Source: a virus. Taken from it: a stretch of DNA of 22,157 nucleotides. The stretch's first letter is position 1. Every line of letters begins with the position of its first letter. Made by a program: the position numbers and the translations under genes. Of the stretch, positions 6,489 through 12,918 are shown piece by piece. The notes below the pieces were generated by a model. It was not told the DNA's origin. It saw only the letters and a list, made by a program, of their open reading frames with translations, and made no database searches. The stretch covers positions 1 through 22,157 of IMG/VR virus record IMGVR_UViG_3300006413_000010. One strand, written 5' to 3'.

Positions 6489-7903
6489 TATCCTTTTTTC
6501 CTTTGAACCTCTGCCTTACGAACATCTTTAAACATTCTCTTCGCTATTCTGTTAATTCTTGCTTGAAGAGCTGGTTTTTCCAGTCTCTTTTCTATTTCTT
6601 TTTTTCTAGCAAAAGTTAATTCTTTCTTTGGTATTCCTCTTGTTAATTTTCTCGCGATCTGATCTCTAGCTTGTCTACGAGCTCTTCTTAACAATTTATC
6701 TTTATTAGCCATTTTTCTTTTGGCTCTTTCACGTCCTATCTTAATTCTTGTTTTCATTCTCTTCATAAGTCTAGAACGTTTCATTCTTTGTTGTAATGTT
6801 AAAGCTTCTTCAACATTCTCTTCATAGATCTTGTCCATTTCTTTTTTAACTTTAGGATCTTTTAAGAGATCTTTAGAAATCTTTTGAATTGCTGTCTTTT
6901 TATCAATTTGAGATTTCATATTAAATCTCTTATCTCTTATAATCTTTATTGCAGCTTTGACTTGATCTGCTGAAGATAAATTCTTTATTGCTTCGTCTAC
7001 TTTTGGTTTTTCATGTGTATATCCCATCTTAGCATATTTGTTATGATCTGCTGGTGTTTTGGCTTTTACTTCATTTCCAGTTTTTGGATCATACATCATA
7101 TGTGGATATTCAACTGCTTCTTTCTTTACTGCTGCTTTCTTTGCTTCTTTTTCTTTTCTCTTTTGTATATTAAGAGGATGAAGTGGATGTTTCAAGCCGA
7201 ATTTAGTTTTGCCATGATATGGATCTTTTTTTGTTGGTCTTCCTCTTAGATCCATAGGATCAACCATTTCTTTATGAATATCCATTCTAGTTCCAGATTG
7301 AGTCTTAACGTAATTCTTTACTTTATAACCATGCTTCTTTGCAAAAGCTTGTCCATCTTTCTCTTTGTGATAACTCTTCATATGTAGGTGTAGATGTTTA
7401 TCACCTGACTTTTTAATCATACTTGGAATTTTCTTAACACTCATACTTCCATCTGAATGTTGTTGAGCGTCACGGTGAGCGTCATCATGATTGATGGCTT
7501 CTCTTGGATACATTTTAAATACTTTAGCACGAGCTTTATCTAAATACTTTTTCTTATTCATCATGTAGTCTCTTGGATTCTTTGCAAGAGTCTTAGCGTG
7601 TTTGACAATATCCATAGTACTCTTTGGTTTAAGAACTGAAGCTTCTTTCTTTATAACTTCCTTATCGGTCTTTACCATTCTAATTCCGACCTTACCATCA
7701 GGCTTCATATATTTCTCTGGTTTTTTATCGGCGCTTTGTACAGAATTGTATAAGTCGTCTTTAGCTGTTGAAGGAAGCTTCTTACGCATATACTTACTTA
7801 CGCCTTTTTTACCTTTAACCGGTACTTTTAAATTTGGAAGTTTTTTGTCTTTTTTCATCGACAGTTCGTTCATCAAGTCGAAAAAAGATTTTAATTGGGC
7901 CAT
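6488..7903 (-). CDS. large basic late phage protein, modular, 471 aa
   Basis: It starts MAQLKSFFDLMNELSMKKDK, a variant of the shared N-terminal peptide. Residues about 20-90 hold a module with ADKKPEKYMKPDGKVGIRMV. A His-rich region (HDDAHRDAQQHSDGSMSVKK and HLHLHMKSYHKEKDGQ) follows, with a possible small alpha/beta domain around GQAFAKKHGYKVKNYVKTQS. The last 110 residues are a strongly basic, helical block (LTLQQRMKRSRLMKRMKTRI ... KKEIEKRLEKPALQARINRI) that I recall as a conserved C-terminal module in marine T4-like phages. The TGATG overlap with the upstream gene and a GGGAGG site support the start. It is probably a virion component that binds nucleic acid, which is inference. Confidence 0.82.
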   Translation of the reverse strand: MAQLKSFFDLMNELSMKKDKKLPNLKVPVKGKKGVSKYMRKKLPSTAKDDLYNSVQSADKKPEKYMKPDGKVGIRMVKTDKEVIKKEASVLKPKSTMDIVKHAKTLAKNPRDYMMNKKKYLDKARAKVFKMYPREAINHDDAHRDAQQHSDGSMSVKKIPSMIKKSGDKHLHLHMKSYHKEKDGQAFAKKHGYKVKNYVKTQSGTRMDIHKEMVDPMDLRGRPTKKDPYHGKTKFGLKHPLHPLNIQKRKEKEAKKAAVKKEAVEYPHMMYDPKTGNEVKAKTPADHNKYAKMGYTHEKPKVDEAIKNLSSADQVKAAIKIIRDKRFNMKSQIDKKTAIQKISKDLLKDPKVKKEMDKIYEENVEEALTLQQRMKRSRLMKRMKTRIKIGRERAKRKMANKDKLLRRARRQARDQIARKLTRGIPKKELTFARKKEIEKRLEKPALQARINRIAKRMFKDVRKAEVQRKKG

Positions 7904-9129
7904 CAGTTCCTCCCTGGTTTATCCCATCCTTTTAATATATCTGGCGAAAAGTTTGCGTATGAGAACTCCATACGGTCCACAATTTTCACGGCATCACCAC
8001 CAAGTTTGTCAATAGCTACGTAACCTTCTTGACCAGTTGTTTGATAACCATTTTTTGTTTTCAAAAAGGTTTGTGTACTATTTAACTTATTAAGTATATT
8101 TATAAGTTTTAATTTCGCTAGAACTATAGATTTTTGTAATTCAAACATCATTTGTAAACTTATTCTGTTCTGCGGAGAGAAGAAGCTTAATATCTCGTCA
8201 AGCTTCTTCTGCTGTCCGGATTTACCTTTCTCTGTTTTTCTCTTATCAATTTCTTTTTGATATTTTTGTTTTATGTAATTGATCAGTTTATTCGTATGCG
8301 TCTTGGTATCACCAATAACTTGACCTGCTCTGACAAAAGTATTGTTAAATGTTTCTATCAGCTCAGCTATGTTACGGTTCTTTTCTAGTTGTCTTAGAGT
8401 ACTTCCAGATATTTTATTAAATATCCTTCCACAGTTACTAAGATGATCGTTAACTTCTTGAGTATCTTTTTTTGTCATAGTAAATTGTGTCATATCTCTC
8501 AACATCGCGTCCTGTGACCATACTGTATTTGAATTCTTAAACTTACTTATATCCACTCCATAACTCGCTTTCATCGACTCGAACGAGCTACCTTTGTACG
8601 AAGTGTGCCAAACTATTCCTATCTTTGCCGCCTTTGCTTTTTTAGCAGCCATTGTTCCTGTTGGTATGGCGTACATTATCGTATTTGGATGGAAAGTAAG
8701 ATATGACTTTCCTTTAATCTTTTTTGTTTTTAAATCGCCCGGACCAAATAAAAAGTCTCCTTGTATTACTCCTTTGATTCCTAGGGCTGGTAAATATTTA
8801 AGAGCGTTCTTTAGTTTTAAATTAAGATCGCCGTCAGTATCGCTATCAACATCAGAAGTCGTTTTATATACCTTTGGATTCTTGTTGAAGATTCCTTTTT
8901 TCGCAACAAAAAACTGTCCGTCCGTAGGGTCGATCCCGCAAAATAACGCCGGCGCACCGTCCCACTTGACCGAGACTTTACCATCTTTGACACCTCCTAA
9001 CATGTCTCTTAAAGAACGTAAAGCGAGTATTGCTTCTCTCGTTCCATTGACTCCACCATAGAGAACCTTATCCTCTATATGAGTCATATGAGTATTTTTT
9101 TGTTCAGTTATAAAGTCTATAAAGTTCAT
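7903..9129 (-). CDS. DUF6267-like protein with nucleotidyltransferase/ligase-like KWDG motif, 408 aa
   Basis: The protein starts MNFIDFITEQKNTHMTHIED, a capsid-targeting-like peptide followed by the THIED block typical of this marine T4-like family (recalled as DUF6267). Residues 51-62 read KVSVKWDGAPAL. K55-W-D-G58 is the pattern of motif I (KxDG) of the DNA ligase/RNA ligase/capping-enzyme superfamily, in which the Lys carries AMP or GMP. FFVAKKGIFN (73-82), VIQGDFLF (121-128) and AKIGIVWHTSYKG (168-180) follow at roughly the spacings of ligase motifs III and IV. A clear KxK motif V was not found. The C-terminal third is helical. It sits between the nuclease-like gene (1 base away) and the 471-aa gene. 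Ligase-like activity is an inference. Confidence 0.85.
   Translation of the reverse strand: MNFIDFITEQKNTHMTHIEDKVLYGGVNGTREAILALRSLRDMLGGVKDGKVSVKWDGAPALFCGIDPTDGQFFVAKKGIFNKNPKVYKTTSDVDSDTDGDLNLKLKNALKYLPALGIKGVIQGDFLFGPGDLKTKKIKGKSYLTFHPNTIMYAIPTGTMAAKKAKAAKIGIVWHTSYKGSSFESMKASYGVDISKFKNSNTVWSQDAMLRDMTQFTMTKKDTQEVNDHLSNCGRIFNKISGSTLRQLEKNRNIAELIETFNNTFVRAGQVIGDTKTHTNKLINYIKQKYQKEIDKRKTEKGKSGQQKKLDEILSFFSPQNRISLQMMFELQKSIVLAKLKLINILNKLNSTQTFLKTKNGYQTTGQEGYVAIDKLGGDAVKIVDRMEFSYANFSPDILKGWDKPGRN
8097..8104 (-). promoter_or_regulatory. T4-type late promoter box TATAAATA (internal)
   Basis: A perfect TATAAATA is read on the minus strand inside the DUF6267-like gene, 194 bases before the ATG of the 471-aa gene. 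It could boost late transcription of the downstream genes. A chance match in AT-rich coding DNA cannot be excluded. Confidence 0.35.
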
Positions 9130-9130
9130 T

Positions 9131-9979
9131 TTATCTCAACGATATTATTGGTTTAATAATTCCTTGTGTCACAACTTGTATTTTACATTTTATAGGATTA
9201 ACTTTTTGTATTGCTATACAAGTTCCTGATCCTTTCGATAGTACTTTTTGTTTTCCAGCATCTGGAAATTCAGGATCAATTTTTTGACTAGCGTTGTTAG
9301 ACATGAATATCACTTGCTTATTTCCAAAATAGTCTCTACACTCTTTTTGAAATAATCCATCTAATTCCGCCATTTTTTTAGGATCTTTTTGTCTGAAAAC
9401 TTCTATGCCAGATTTAGAAGGTATCTCTTCTTTACCTTTACCAGTAGTTTTGATTCCATACATTTGTTTCATTTTCATTAATTCACTTACAATAGGTTTA
9501 AAATCTGTGCCAGCACCAAGTTTAAATCCACTTATATGCGTTTTTTGCGCGTTAACTAATGCTGCTTTTATTTCATATTCTTTAGTTCCAATTTTTAAAT
9601 CAACTCCTGCTGATGAACCACCTCCTAAATGTGCTTTGTCACACAAAAAATATAGTGTAGCTTCAGCAGGACCGATACCACTTAAGGGATAATTATGTAA
9701 TTTATTGTACATGGAAAAGTTTTCACGCTGTAAATCTTCTATCAGTTCGTTAAGTGCATTCGCGGTAGGTTGATCCTTAATCGTTCTATCTAAATCAAAA
9801 TTTGGAAAGAAATGTTTCTTAATAAGGTGTTGTATTTCAGCCTTATTCTTTGTCTTTTGAAAATCACCAGGGCCTATATTAAAAGAAGTAACTCTTTCTG
9901 CCCTTTTTATAAAGTTCATATCTAAATCGTTTATACTCACGGCTGCCATCTCCTTTAAATACGTTCTAAATTTCTTCAT
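9131..9979 (-). CDS. PD-(D/E)XK nuclease-like late phage protein, 282 aa
   Basis: Residues 100-145 read SGIGPAEATLYFLCDKAHLG, then a GGGSSAGVDLKIG turn and KEYEIKAALVNA. The order E106 in a helix, D127 in a strand and E136-x-K138 in the next strand is the signature of the PD-(D/E)XK nuclease fold (restriction enzymes, resolvases, recombination nucleases). The flanking N- and C-terminal parts were not recognised. The protein begins MKKFRTYLKEM, a capsid-targeting-like peptide with an L-K-E site. It is the first gene after the promoter region at 9999-10027, with GAGGACAGGG before the ATG, and so leads the late operon. The nuclease call rests on the motif pattern only; a catalytically dead structural relative is possible. 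Confidence 0.8.
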   Translation of the reverse strand: MKKFRTYLKEMAAVSINDLDMNFIKRAERVTSFNIGPGDFQKTKNKAEIQHLIKKHFFPNFDLDRTIKDQPTANALNELIEDLQRENFSMYNKLHNYPLSGIGPAEATLYFLCDKAHLGGGSSAGVDLKIGTKEYEIKAALVNAQKTHISGFKLGAGTDFKPIVSELMKMKQMYGIKTTGKGKEEIPSKSGIEVFRQKDPKKMAELDGLFQKECRDYFGNKQVIFMSNNASQKIDPEFPDAGKQKVLSKGSGTCIAIQKVNPIKCKIQVVTQGIIKPIISLR

Positions 9980-9998
9980 GACCCTGTCCTCTAGTTAT

Positions 9999-10027
9999 AT
10001 TATACACTATTTATAACAGTTTGTACA
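9999..10027 (-). promoter_or_regulatory. composite promoter: sigma70-like TGTACA-N17-TATAAT with embedded late box TATAAATA
   Basis: On the minus strand TGTACA (10027-10022) is followed after exactly 17 bases by TATAAT (10004-9999). Inside that spacer lies a perfect T4 late box TATAAATA (10015-10008). The ATG of the nuclease-like gene is 20 bases beyond the -10. This would allow both host-sigma and late-sigma transcription of the 10-kb operon. It directly follows the terminator of the upstream operon. Confidence 0.7.
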
Positions 10028-10028
10028 T

Positions 10029-10053
10029 AAAAAAAGCACCCGAAGGTGCTTTT
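10029..10053 (-). terminator. rho-independent terminator with UUCG tetraloop
   Basis: On the minus strand AAAAGCACC-TTCG-GGTGCTTTT forms a 9-bp stem with a C(UUCG)G loop followed by a T run. It overlaps the stop codon of the 59-aa membrane protein gene and ends the 11457-10052 operon. The symmetric A/T flanks could also terminate plus-strand transcription. Confidence 0.9.
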
Positions 10054-10231
10054 AATCGTGTATATTTTCGCAGAAATTTTTTATCTCTGGAAAGACGCCT
10101 ATTCTGCAATTACCTTTATAATATTCAATAGGCCAACCAATGAATAGTATAACAAATATTAATATGAAAACAATTGAGACCCAGTGTTTCTCTAGAAACG
10201 ACTTAATAGTCTCGCTATATGATGAACCCAT
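10052..10231 (-). CDS. small single-span membrane protein, 59 aa
   Basis: The frame chosen starts at ATG 10231 (MGSSYSETIKSFLEKH...). The longer upstream part of the frame runs antiparallel to coding logic inside the cotransporter gene and looks spurious. One transmembrane helix (about 17-34, WVSIVFILIFVILFIGWPI) is followed by a short soluble tail with two Cys (C42, C53) that could be paired in the periplasm. It overlaps the end of the Na/Pi cotransporter gene by 40 bases, so the two are probably co-translated. The stop lies in the terminator hairpin. A role as partner of the cotransporter is possible but only suggested by the overlap. Confidence 0.6.
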   Translation of the reverse strand: MGSSYSETIKSFLEKHWVSIVFILIFVILFIGWPIEYYKGNCRIGVFPEIKNFCENIHD

Positions 10232-10659
10232 GGTAGTAACATTATTGCCATAAATAAGTTTGCGCCACTGTGTGCTAATGCTATTCGTAGAGTATCGCCT
10301 TTCGGCATGCCGTCTGATACAAAGAAACCTGCGAGCCATATAGTACCAGTAGTTCCTATGTTTGCTCCAAGAACTGCTGCTATGGCTGCTGGTAGTGGGA
10401 GAGCTCCACTTGCAACGAGAGCTATGATTGCAGTGGTAGATAATGATGAAGATTGCCAGAGTAGTGTCATGACAATTCCACCTATGAACATATAAATCGG
10501 ATTACCTAAAAAGAAGTTTAAGTGTTCTAAGTTTCCCATGGATTTCATTCCACCGGAAAACATTTTAAGACCTATATAAAAAACTACAAGTCCAACAAGA
10601 GCCGTGATTACGGGATTACCTAGTTCCATTTTGCTAACCTTTTTAATTAATTCGTTCAT
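10192..10659 (-). CDS. single-domain Na+/phosphate cotransporter-like protein (PF02690), 155 aa
   Basis: Residues 69-104 contain QSSSLSTTAIIALVASGALP and then AAIAAVLGANIGTTGTIWLA. QSSS plus GANIGTT are the signature motifs of the Na/Pi-cotransporter II family (NptA/YjbB type), which takes up phosphate with sodium across the inner membrane. A following LRIALAHSGANLFMAIMLLP helix also fits. Bacterial members normally have two such repeats and often a PhoU-like tail, whereas this protein has only one repeat and about four helices. The start is uncertain: ATG 10659 lacks a ribosome-binding site, while ATG 10629 (MELGNPVITAL...) has AAGG 8 bases upstream. It may work as a dimer, or alter the host transporter; both are inference. 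It is probably a host-derived metabolic gene linked to phosphate limitation. Confidence 0.85.
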   Translation of the reverse strand: MNELIKKVSKMELGNPVITALVGLVVFYIGLKMFSGGMKSMGNLEHLNFFLGNPIYMFIGGIVMTLLWQSSSLSTTAIIALVASGALPLPAAIAAVLGANIGTTGTIWLAGFFVSDGMPKGDTLRIALAHSGANLFMAIMLLPWVHHIARLLSRF

Positions 10660-10670
10660 ACTAATATGTA

Positions 10671-10832
10671 TTAACGACCACGTCTTTTAAATGTTACACT
10701 TTTGTTAAATCTTTTCTTTTGAGACGTCTTTTTTCTTCTATCGTGTTCACGATTTCTCGGATCGTACATCTCATAACCACGAATGCCGTTTTCTTTCGCC
10801 CAAGCTGCGATCATTTCTGGCTTATGTTTCAT
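10671..10832 (-). CDS. basic microprotein, 53 aa
   Basis: The frame runs from ATG 10832 to TAA 10673-10671. It begins MKHKPEMIAAWAKENGIRGY, a short helix, followed by EMYDPRNREHDRRKKTSQKK and a basic tail ending KRRGR. The ATG overlaps the TGA of the upstream glycine-zipper gene (ATGA), which supports translation. There is no membrane segment and no metal-binding motif. A nucleic-acid-binding role is possible from the charge. The function is unknown. Confidence 0.7.
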   Translation of the reverse strand: MKHKPEMIAAWAKENGIRGYEMYDPRNREHDRRKKTSQKKRFNKSVTFKRRGR

Positions 10833-11287
10833 TTTTTAAACCTCACTGTATAAGTTCTGCCTTCATAATTAAAAGTAATAGTTGAATGAGAGTAAATAGT
10901 TTCCATTGACTCGTTATATCTAGTCATAGTTCTACATCTCATTTGCTTACCGTTGATAGTAGAGTTTTGATTTCCAAGAATACCACCTATGATAGCACCA
11001 GCAGTAGCTCCATCAGGTAAGTCTTTAGTAATATTTTGACCGATAGCACCACCGATGATAGCACCTAGTATAGTATCTTTTGTTTTATCTCTTTGAACGT
11101 CAACTTCAGAGCAAACTTCAACACTATATGGTGTTCTTTTAATTACAGTTTTAGTGTGATCTTCAACGACAGCTGCATGAGGCTGAGTAGCAAATGCACT
11201 CTTACCAGTTATAAAGCCACCGACAAACGCTAGCGACCATATAACAATTGTTATCTTTATAAAATTTCTCACTTCTTTAACTTCCAT
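10829..11287 (-). CDS. glycine-zipper envelope protein (17-kDa surface antigen-like), 152 aa
   Basis: An N-terminal hydrophobic segment (about residues 10-28, IKITIVIWSLAFVGGFITG) acts as signal peptide or anchor; its cut site is not obvious. A glycine-zipper region at about 73-106 (ILGAIIGGAIGQNITK ... GATAGAIIGGILGNQNS) matches the Gly-zipper 2TM/Rickettsia 17-kDa antigen family of outer-envelope proteins. The C-terminal part has YEGRTYTVRF and two Cys (C59, C117) that may pair. The protein probably acts in the cell envelope, perhaps altering host surface or lysis. It overlaps its upstream gene by 19 bases and the downstream one by ATGA. Related genes occur in marine phages and in their alphaproteobacterial hosts. 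Confidence 0.85.
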   Translation of the reverse strand: MEVKEVRNFIKITIVIWSLAFVGGFITGKSAFATQPHAAVVEDHTKTVIKRTPYSVEVCSEVDVQRDKTKDTILGAIIGGAIGQNITKDLPDGATAGAIIGGILGNQNSTINGKQMRCRTMTRYNESMETIYSHSTITFNYEGRTYTVRFKK

Positions 11288-11457
11288 AATATATACTCTT
11301 CACCATTAGACTTCATGGTAATTGCAGGAACGCCAGATGGTTTAGTCTTACCGACGTATTCCCAGTTGTAGCCATCTTTCATCTGAGAGTTGGCTGTCTC
11401 TCTAAATTCTTGAGTGTCAATACTGAACATGCCAAGAACTAATGCGATAATACCCAT
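11269..11457 (-). CDS. small exported or membrane-anchored protein, 62 aa
   Basis: It begins MGIIALVLGMFSIDTQEFRE: a short hydrophobic leader, then a soluble part (YNWEYVGKTKPSGVPAITMK, EEYILWKLKK) that looks like one small beta-rich domain. An AGGAG site lies before the ATG. It is first in the envelope-gene operon and overlaps the glycine-zipper gene by 19 bases. The leader is short for a classical signal peptide, so membrane anchoring is uncertain. The W-x-Y-V-G and V-P-A-I patterns recall small periplasmic domains, but no family is assigned. Confidence 0.7.
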   Translation of the reverse strand: MGIIALVLGMFSIDTQEFRETANSQMKDGYNWEYVGKTKPSGVPAITMKSNGEEYILWKLKK

Positions 11458-11486
11458 GATAACTCCTTCTGTTTAGGGATTAAGAA

Positions 11487-11502
11487 GGTAGCTTACGCTA
11501 CC
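11487..11502 (-). terminator. probable terminator hairpin at the end of the DUF932 gene
   Basis: GGTAGC-GTAA-GCTACC on the minus strand forms a 6-bp stem whose loop contains the TAA stop of the DUF932 gene. It is followed by a short T-rich run (TTCTTAAT). The weak T run makes termination partial at best. It separates the DUF932 gene from the envelope operon. Confidence 0.5.
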
Positions 11503-12449
11503 TCCGCAAAATCTAATGCTGTTTTAAGAGCATCTCTTTTTCTGGCTTGATCGCCAGCAAACCATGAAGAGTACATTCTGTTATCGGCGTTTGCGCCCTT
11601 CAAATGGTCAGTTACAAAAGTAACTGAGTTAAAAGCCTGCCACCAAGAACCTTCGGCATACTTTGAACCCGGTTGAGTATTAATATTATCGTAAGCTAAC
11701 TTAGCGTTACGTGATAATGTCTCAACTGATAGAGGTTGATTTTGAACTCTCTTATCAGCAGTTCTAGGAAACACAGTGTTATAATACTCTATAAGCTTAT
11801 CTATATTGTATCTCTTTGAACCGAGAAACTCAGCCATTTCTTTATACTGCTCGAGTTTTGCAGTAGCGATACCAAGAGCTTTCTTGACCTCTGTAGCGTC
11901 GAACTCGACTCTGTGGCCGACTCTTACAGATCTTTCAGCTTCCATCTCAAGAGATAAAGATAAAGTGTTGTTACAAACTACTCTGATTGGAGTAAATCTA
12001 ACGTCAATTGAATGACCATACCTATGTGGATTTGAAAACAATAAGTACGAATCAACTTGATCTCCGCCAAAAAGATCGAAAGACTCTTTAACTTTAGCGA
12101 GAGCCCATACAATCTGTCCATTTCTTAATGAACCTGCTGTATGCATCTCCATATCGCCAGCGAGAACGTACTCACTGAAAAAGTTGAAGGCATCTTCGTT
12201 TTGAACGGGATTCCACACTGGACCGACGTTAGTAAGAATTCTACCGTCAGTACTTCTTACGAGAGCTCTTTGACCGGTCTCGATTTTTTTACCATCGTGC
12301 TCGATGTACGATGGACATTCAATGACGGACCAGTCAAGACCAGCTTTTTCCATCATTTGATTTGGTGTAAGATCATTAGAGACCTGTACACCTAGGCCGT
12401 GCCAAGGAACTTCTCCTGCATAAGCCATAGTTTCTACGTTGTGAGCCAT
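11493..12449 (-). CDS. DUF932 / phage-plasmid-like protein (TIGR03299 type), 318 aa
   Basis: The N-terminal block AHNVETMAYAGEVPWHGLGV and the later DGRILTNVGPVWNPVQNEDA, FFSEYVLAGDMEMHTAGSLR and FTPIRVVCNNTLSLSL match the DUF932 family found widely in phages and plasmids. The family's molecular role is not settled. A GGAAGG-type site precedes the ATG. The length, about 320 residues, is normal for the family, so it looks intact. It lies between a terminator on each side and so may be its own transcription unit. No clear promoter was identified in the 45 bases between the upstream hairpin and the start. Confidence 0.92.
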   Translation of the reverse strand: MAHNVETMAYAGEVPWHGLGVQVSNDLTPNQMMEKAGLDWSVIECPSYIEHDGKKIETGQRALVRSTDGRILTNVGPVWNPVQNEDAFNFFSEYVLAGDMEMHTAGSLRNGQIVWALAKVKESFDLFGGDQVDSYLLFSNPHRYGHSIDVRFTPIRVVCNNTLSLSLEMEAERSVRVGHRVEFDATEVKKALGIATAKLEQYKEMAEFLGSKRYNIDKLIEYYNTVFPRTADKRVQNQPLSVETLSRNAKLAYDNINTQPGSKYAEGSWWQAFNSVTFVTDHLKGANADNRMYSSWFAGDQARKRDALKTALDFAEVA

Positions 12450-12486
12450 AATATAACCTTCCTTTCTATGCTAATATAATATAGGC

Positions 12487-12510
12487 TAAAAATAATTCTG
12501 CGAACAGAAT
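12487..12510 (-). terminator. rho-independent terminator with UUCG loop
   Basis: ATTCTG-TTCG-CAGAAT on the minus strand (12510-12495) forms a 6-bp stem with a UUCG loop followed by TATTTTTAG. It lies 36 bases after the 88-aa gene and before the DUF932 gene. The rest of the 96-base gap shows an AT-rich stretch and no gene. Confidence 0.75.
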
Positions 12511-12545
12511 GAACGAACAAATAAAATATAGTATTGATTTAAACA

Positions 12546-12812
12546 TTAGTTAATTCTCCAACCAAGATTTTCCTCGACCCAGTCATTACCTAAGTCATAA
12601 CCGATAGAGATGATAGCGTGCTCTCTTGGAAGAGTGTCCATGTACTGGATTAACTTCTTAGCGCCAGAGATATTACCGTCCTTAAAGAAATTTAAGATTG
12701 ACTTGTAATCTTGAGCGTCTTGCTTGTACATATCAGCCATATCTTCTTTGACAGCCCAATCCATCTTTGATAACTTAACTGTTTCTGAGATTAATTTTTT
12801 TAAATGCTTCAT
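12546..12812 (-). CDS. conserved hypothetical early protein, 88 aa
   Basis: The start was set at ATG 12812 (MKHLKKLISETVKLSKMDWA) because AGGAG lies 6 bases upstream. A TTG two codons earlier was rejected. It is a small helical, acidic protein (DMYKQDAQDYKSILNFFKDG, GAKKLIQYMDTLPREHAIIS, then YDLGNDWVEENLGWRIN). It has its own strong promoter (12874-12846) and a terminator after it, so it is a single-gene unit. From memory, proteins with a MDTxPREHxIxxI pattern occur in marine T4-like phages. The function is unknown; early expression and small size fit a host-takeover role. Confidence 0.8.
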   Translation of the reverse strand: MKHLKKLISETVKLSKMDWAVKEDMADMYKQDAQDYKSILNFFKDGNISGAKKLIQYMDTLPREHAIISIGYDLGNDWVEENLGWRIN

Positions 12813-12823
12813 ATTCAACTCCT

Positions 12824-12875
12824 TATTTAATTATTTAATGTATACATTATACCATATTTTCTCTCATTTGTAAAC
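12824..12875 (-). repeat. promoter-leader repeat, copy 1
   Basis: These 52 bases match 13761-13812 with three mismatches by my reading. The repeat covers the whole promoter and the 5' leader down to the ribosome-binding site. It looks like a duplicated regulatory cassette. Confidence 0.85.
12846..12874 (-). promoter_or_regulatory. strong early promoter TTTACA-N17-TGG-TATAAT
   Basis: On the minus strand the -35 TTTACA (12874-12869) and -10 TATAAT (12851-12846) are 17 bases apart with an extended TGG before the -10. It drives the 88-aa gene. The same design occurs at four more sites in this window. Confidence 0.88.
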
Positions 12876-12876
12876 A

Positions 12877-12903
12877 AAAAAATCACCATCAAAGTGATTT
12901 TTT
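12877..12903 (-). terminator. hairpin terminator directly upstream of an early promoter
   Basis: A 10-bp stem (AAAAAATCAC with GTGATTTTTT, loop of 7) is followed by T residues. It ends the 13747-12915 operon and touches the -35 of the next promoter. A stem-loop plus early promoter is the layout described for mobile PeSt cassettes of T4-type phages. Confidence 0.85.
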
Positions 12904-12918
12904 CACTTAACATGTTAA
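12901..12918. repeat. TTTCACTTAACATGTTAA element, copy 1 (palindrome TTAACATGTTAA)
   Basis: A 12-base perfect palindrome (12907-12918) preceded by TTTCAC. It overlaps the stop codon of the SWIM-like gene. The same block recurs at 13837-13854 and, with one change, at 15381-15398, each time next to an early promoter. Confidence 0.7.

Noticed and set aside
7602-8015. 137-aa open frame on the plus strand
   Set aside because: Antisense to the 471-aa basic protein; runs of hydrophobic residues reflect Lys-rich codons on the other strand.
8594-9061. 155-aa open frame on the plus strand
   Set aside because: It lies fully antisense to the DUF6267-like gene, has no ribosome-binding site, and its composition mirrors the coding strand opposite.
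10232-10339. N-terminal extension of the 59-aa membrane protein
   Set aside because: It overlaps conserved helices of the Na/Pi cotransporter in another frame and has no features of its own.
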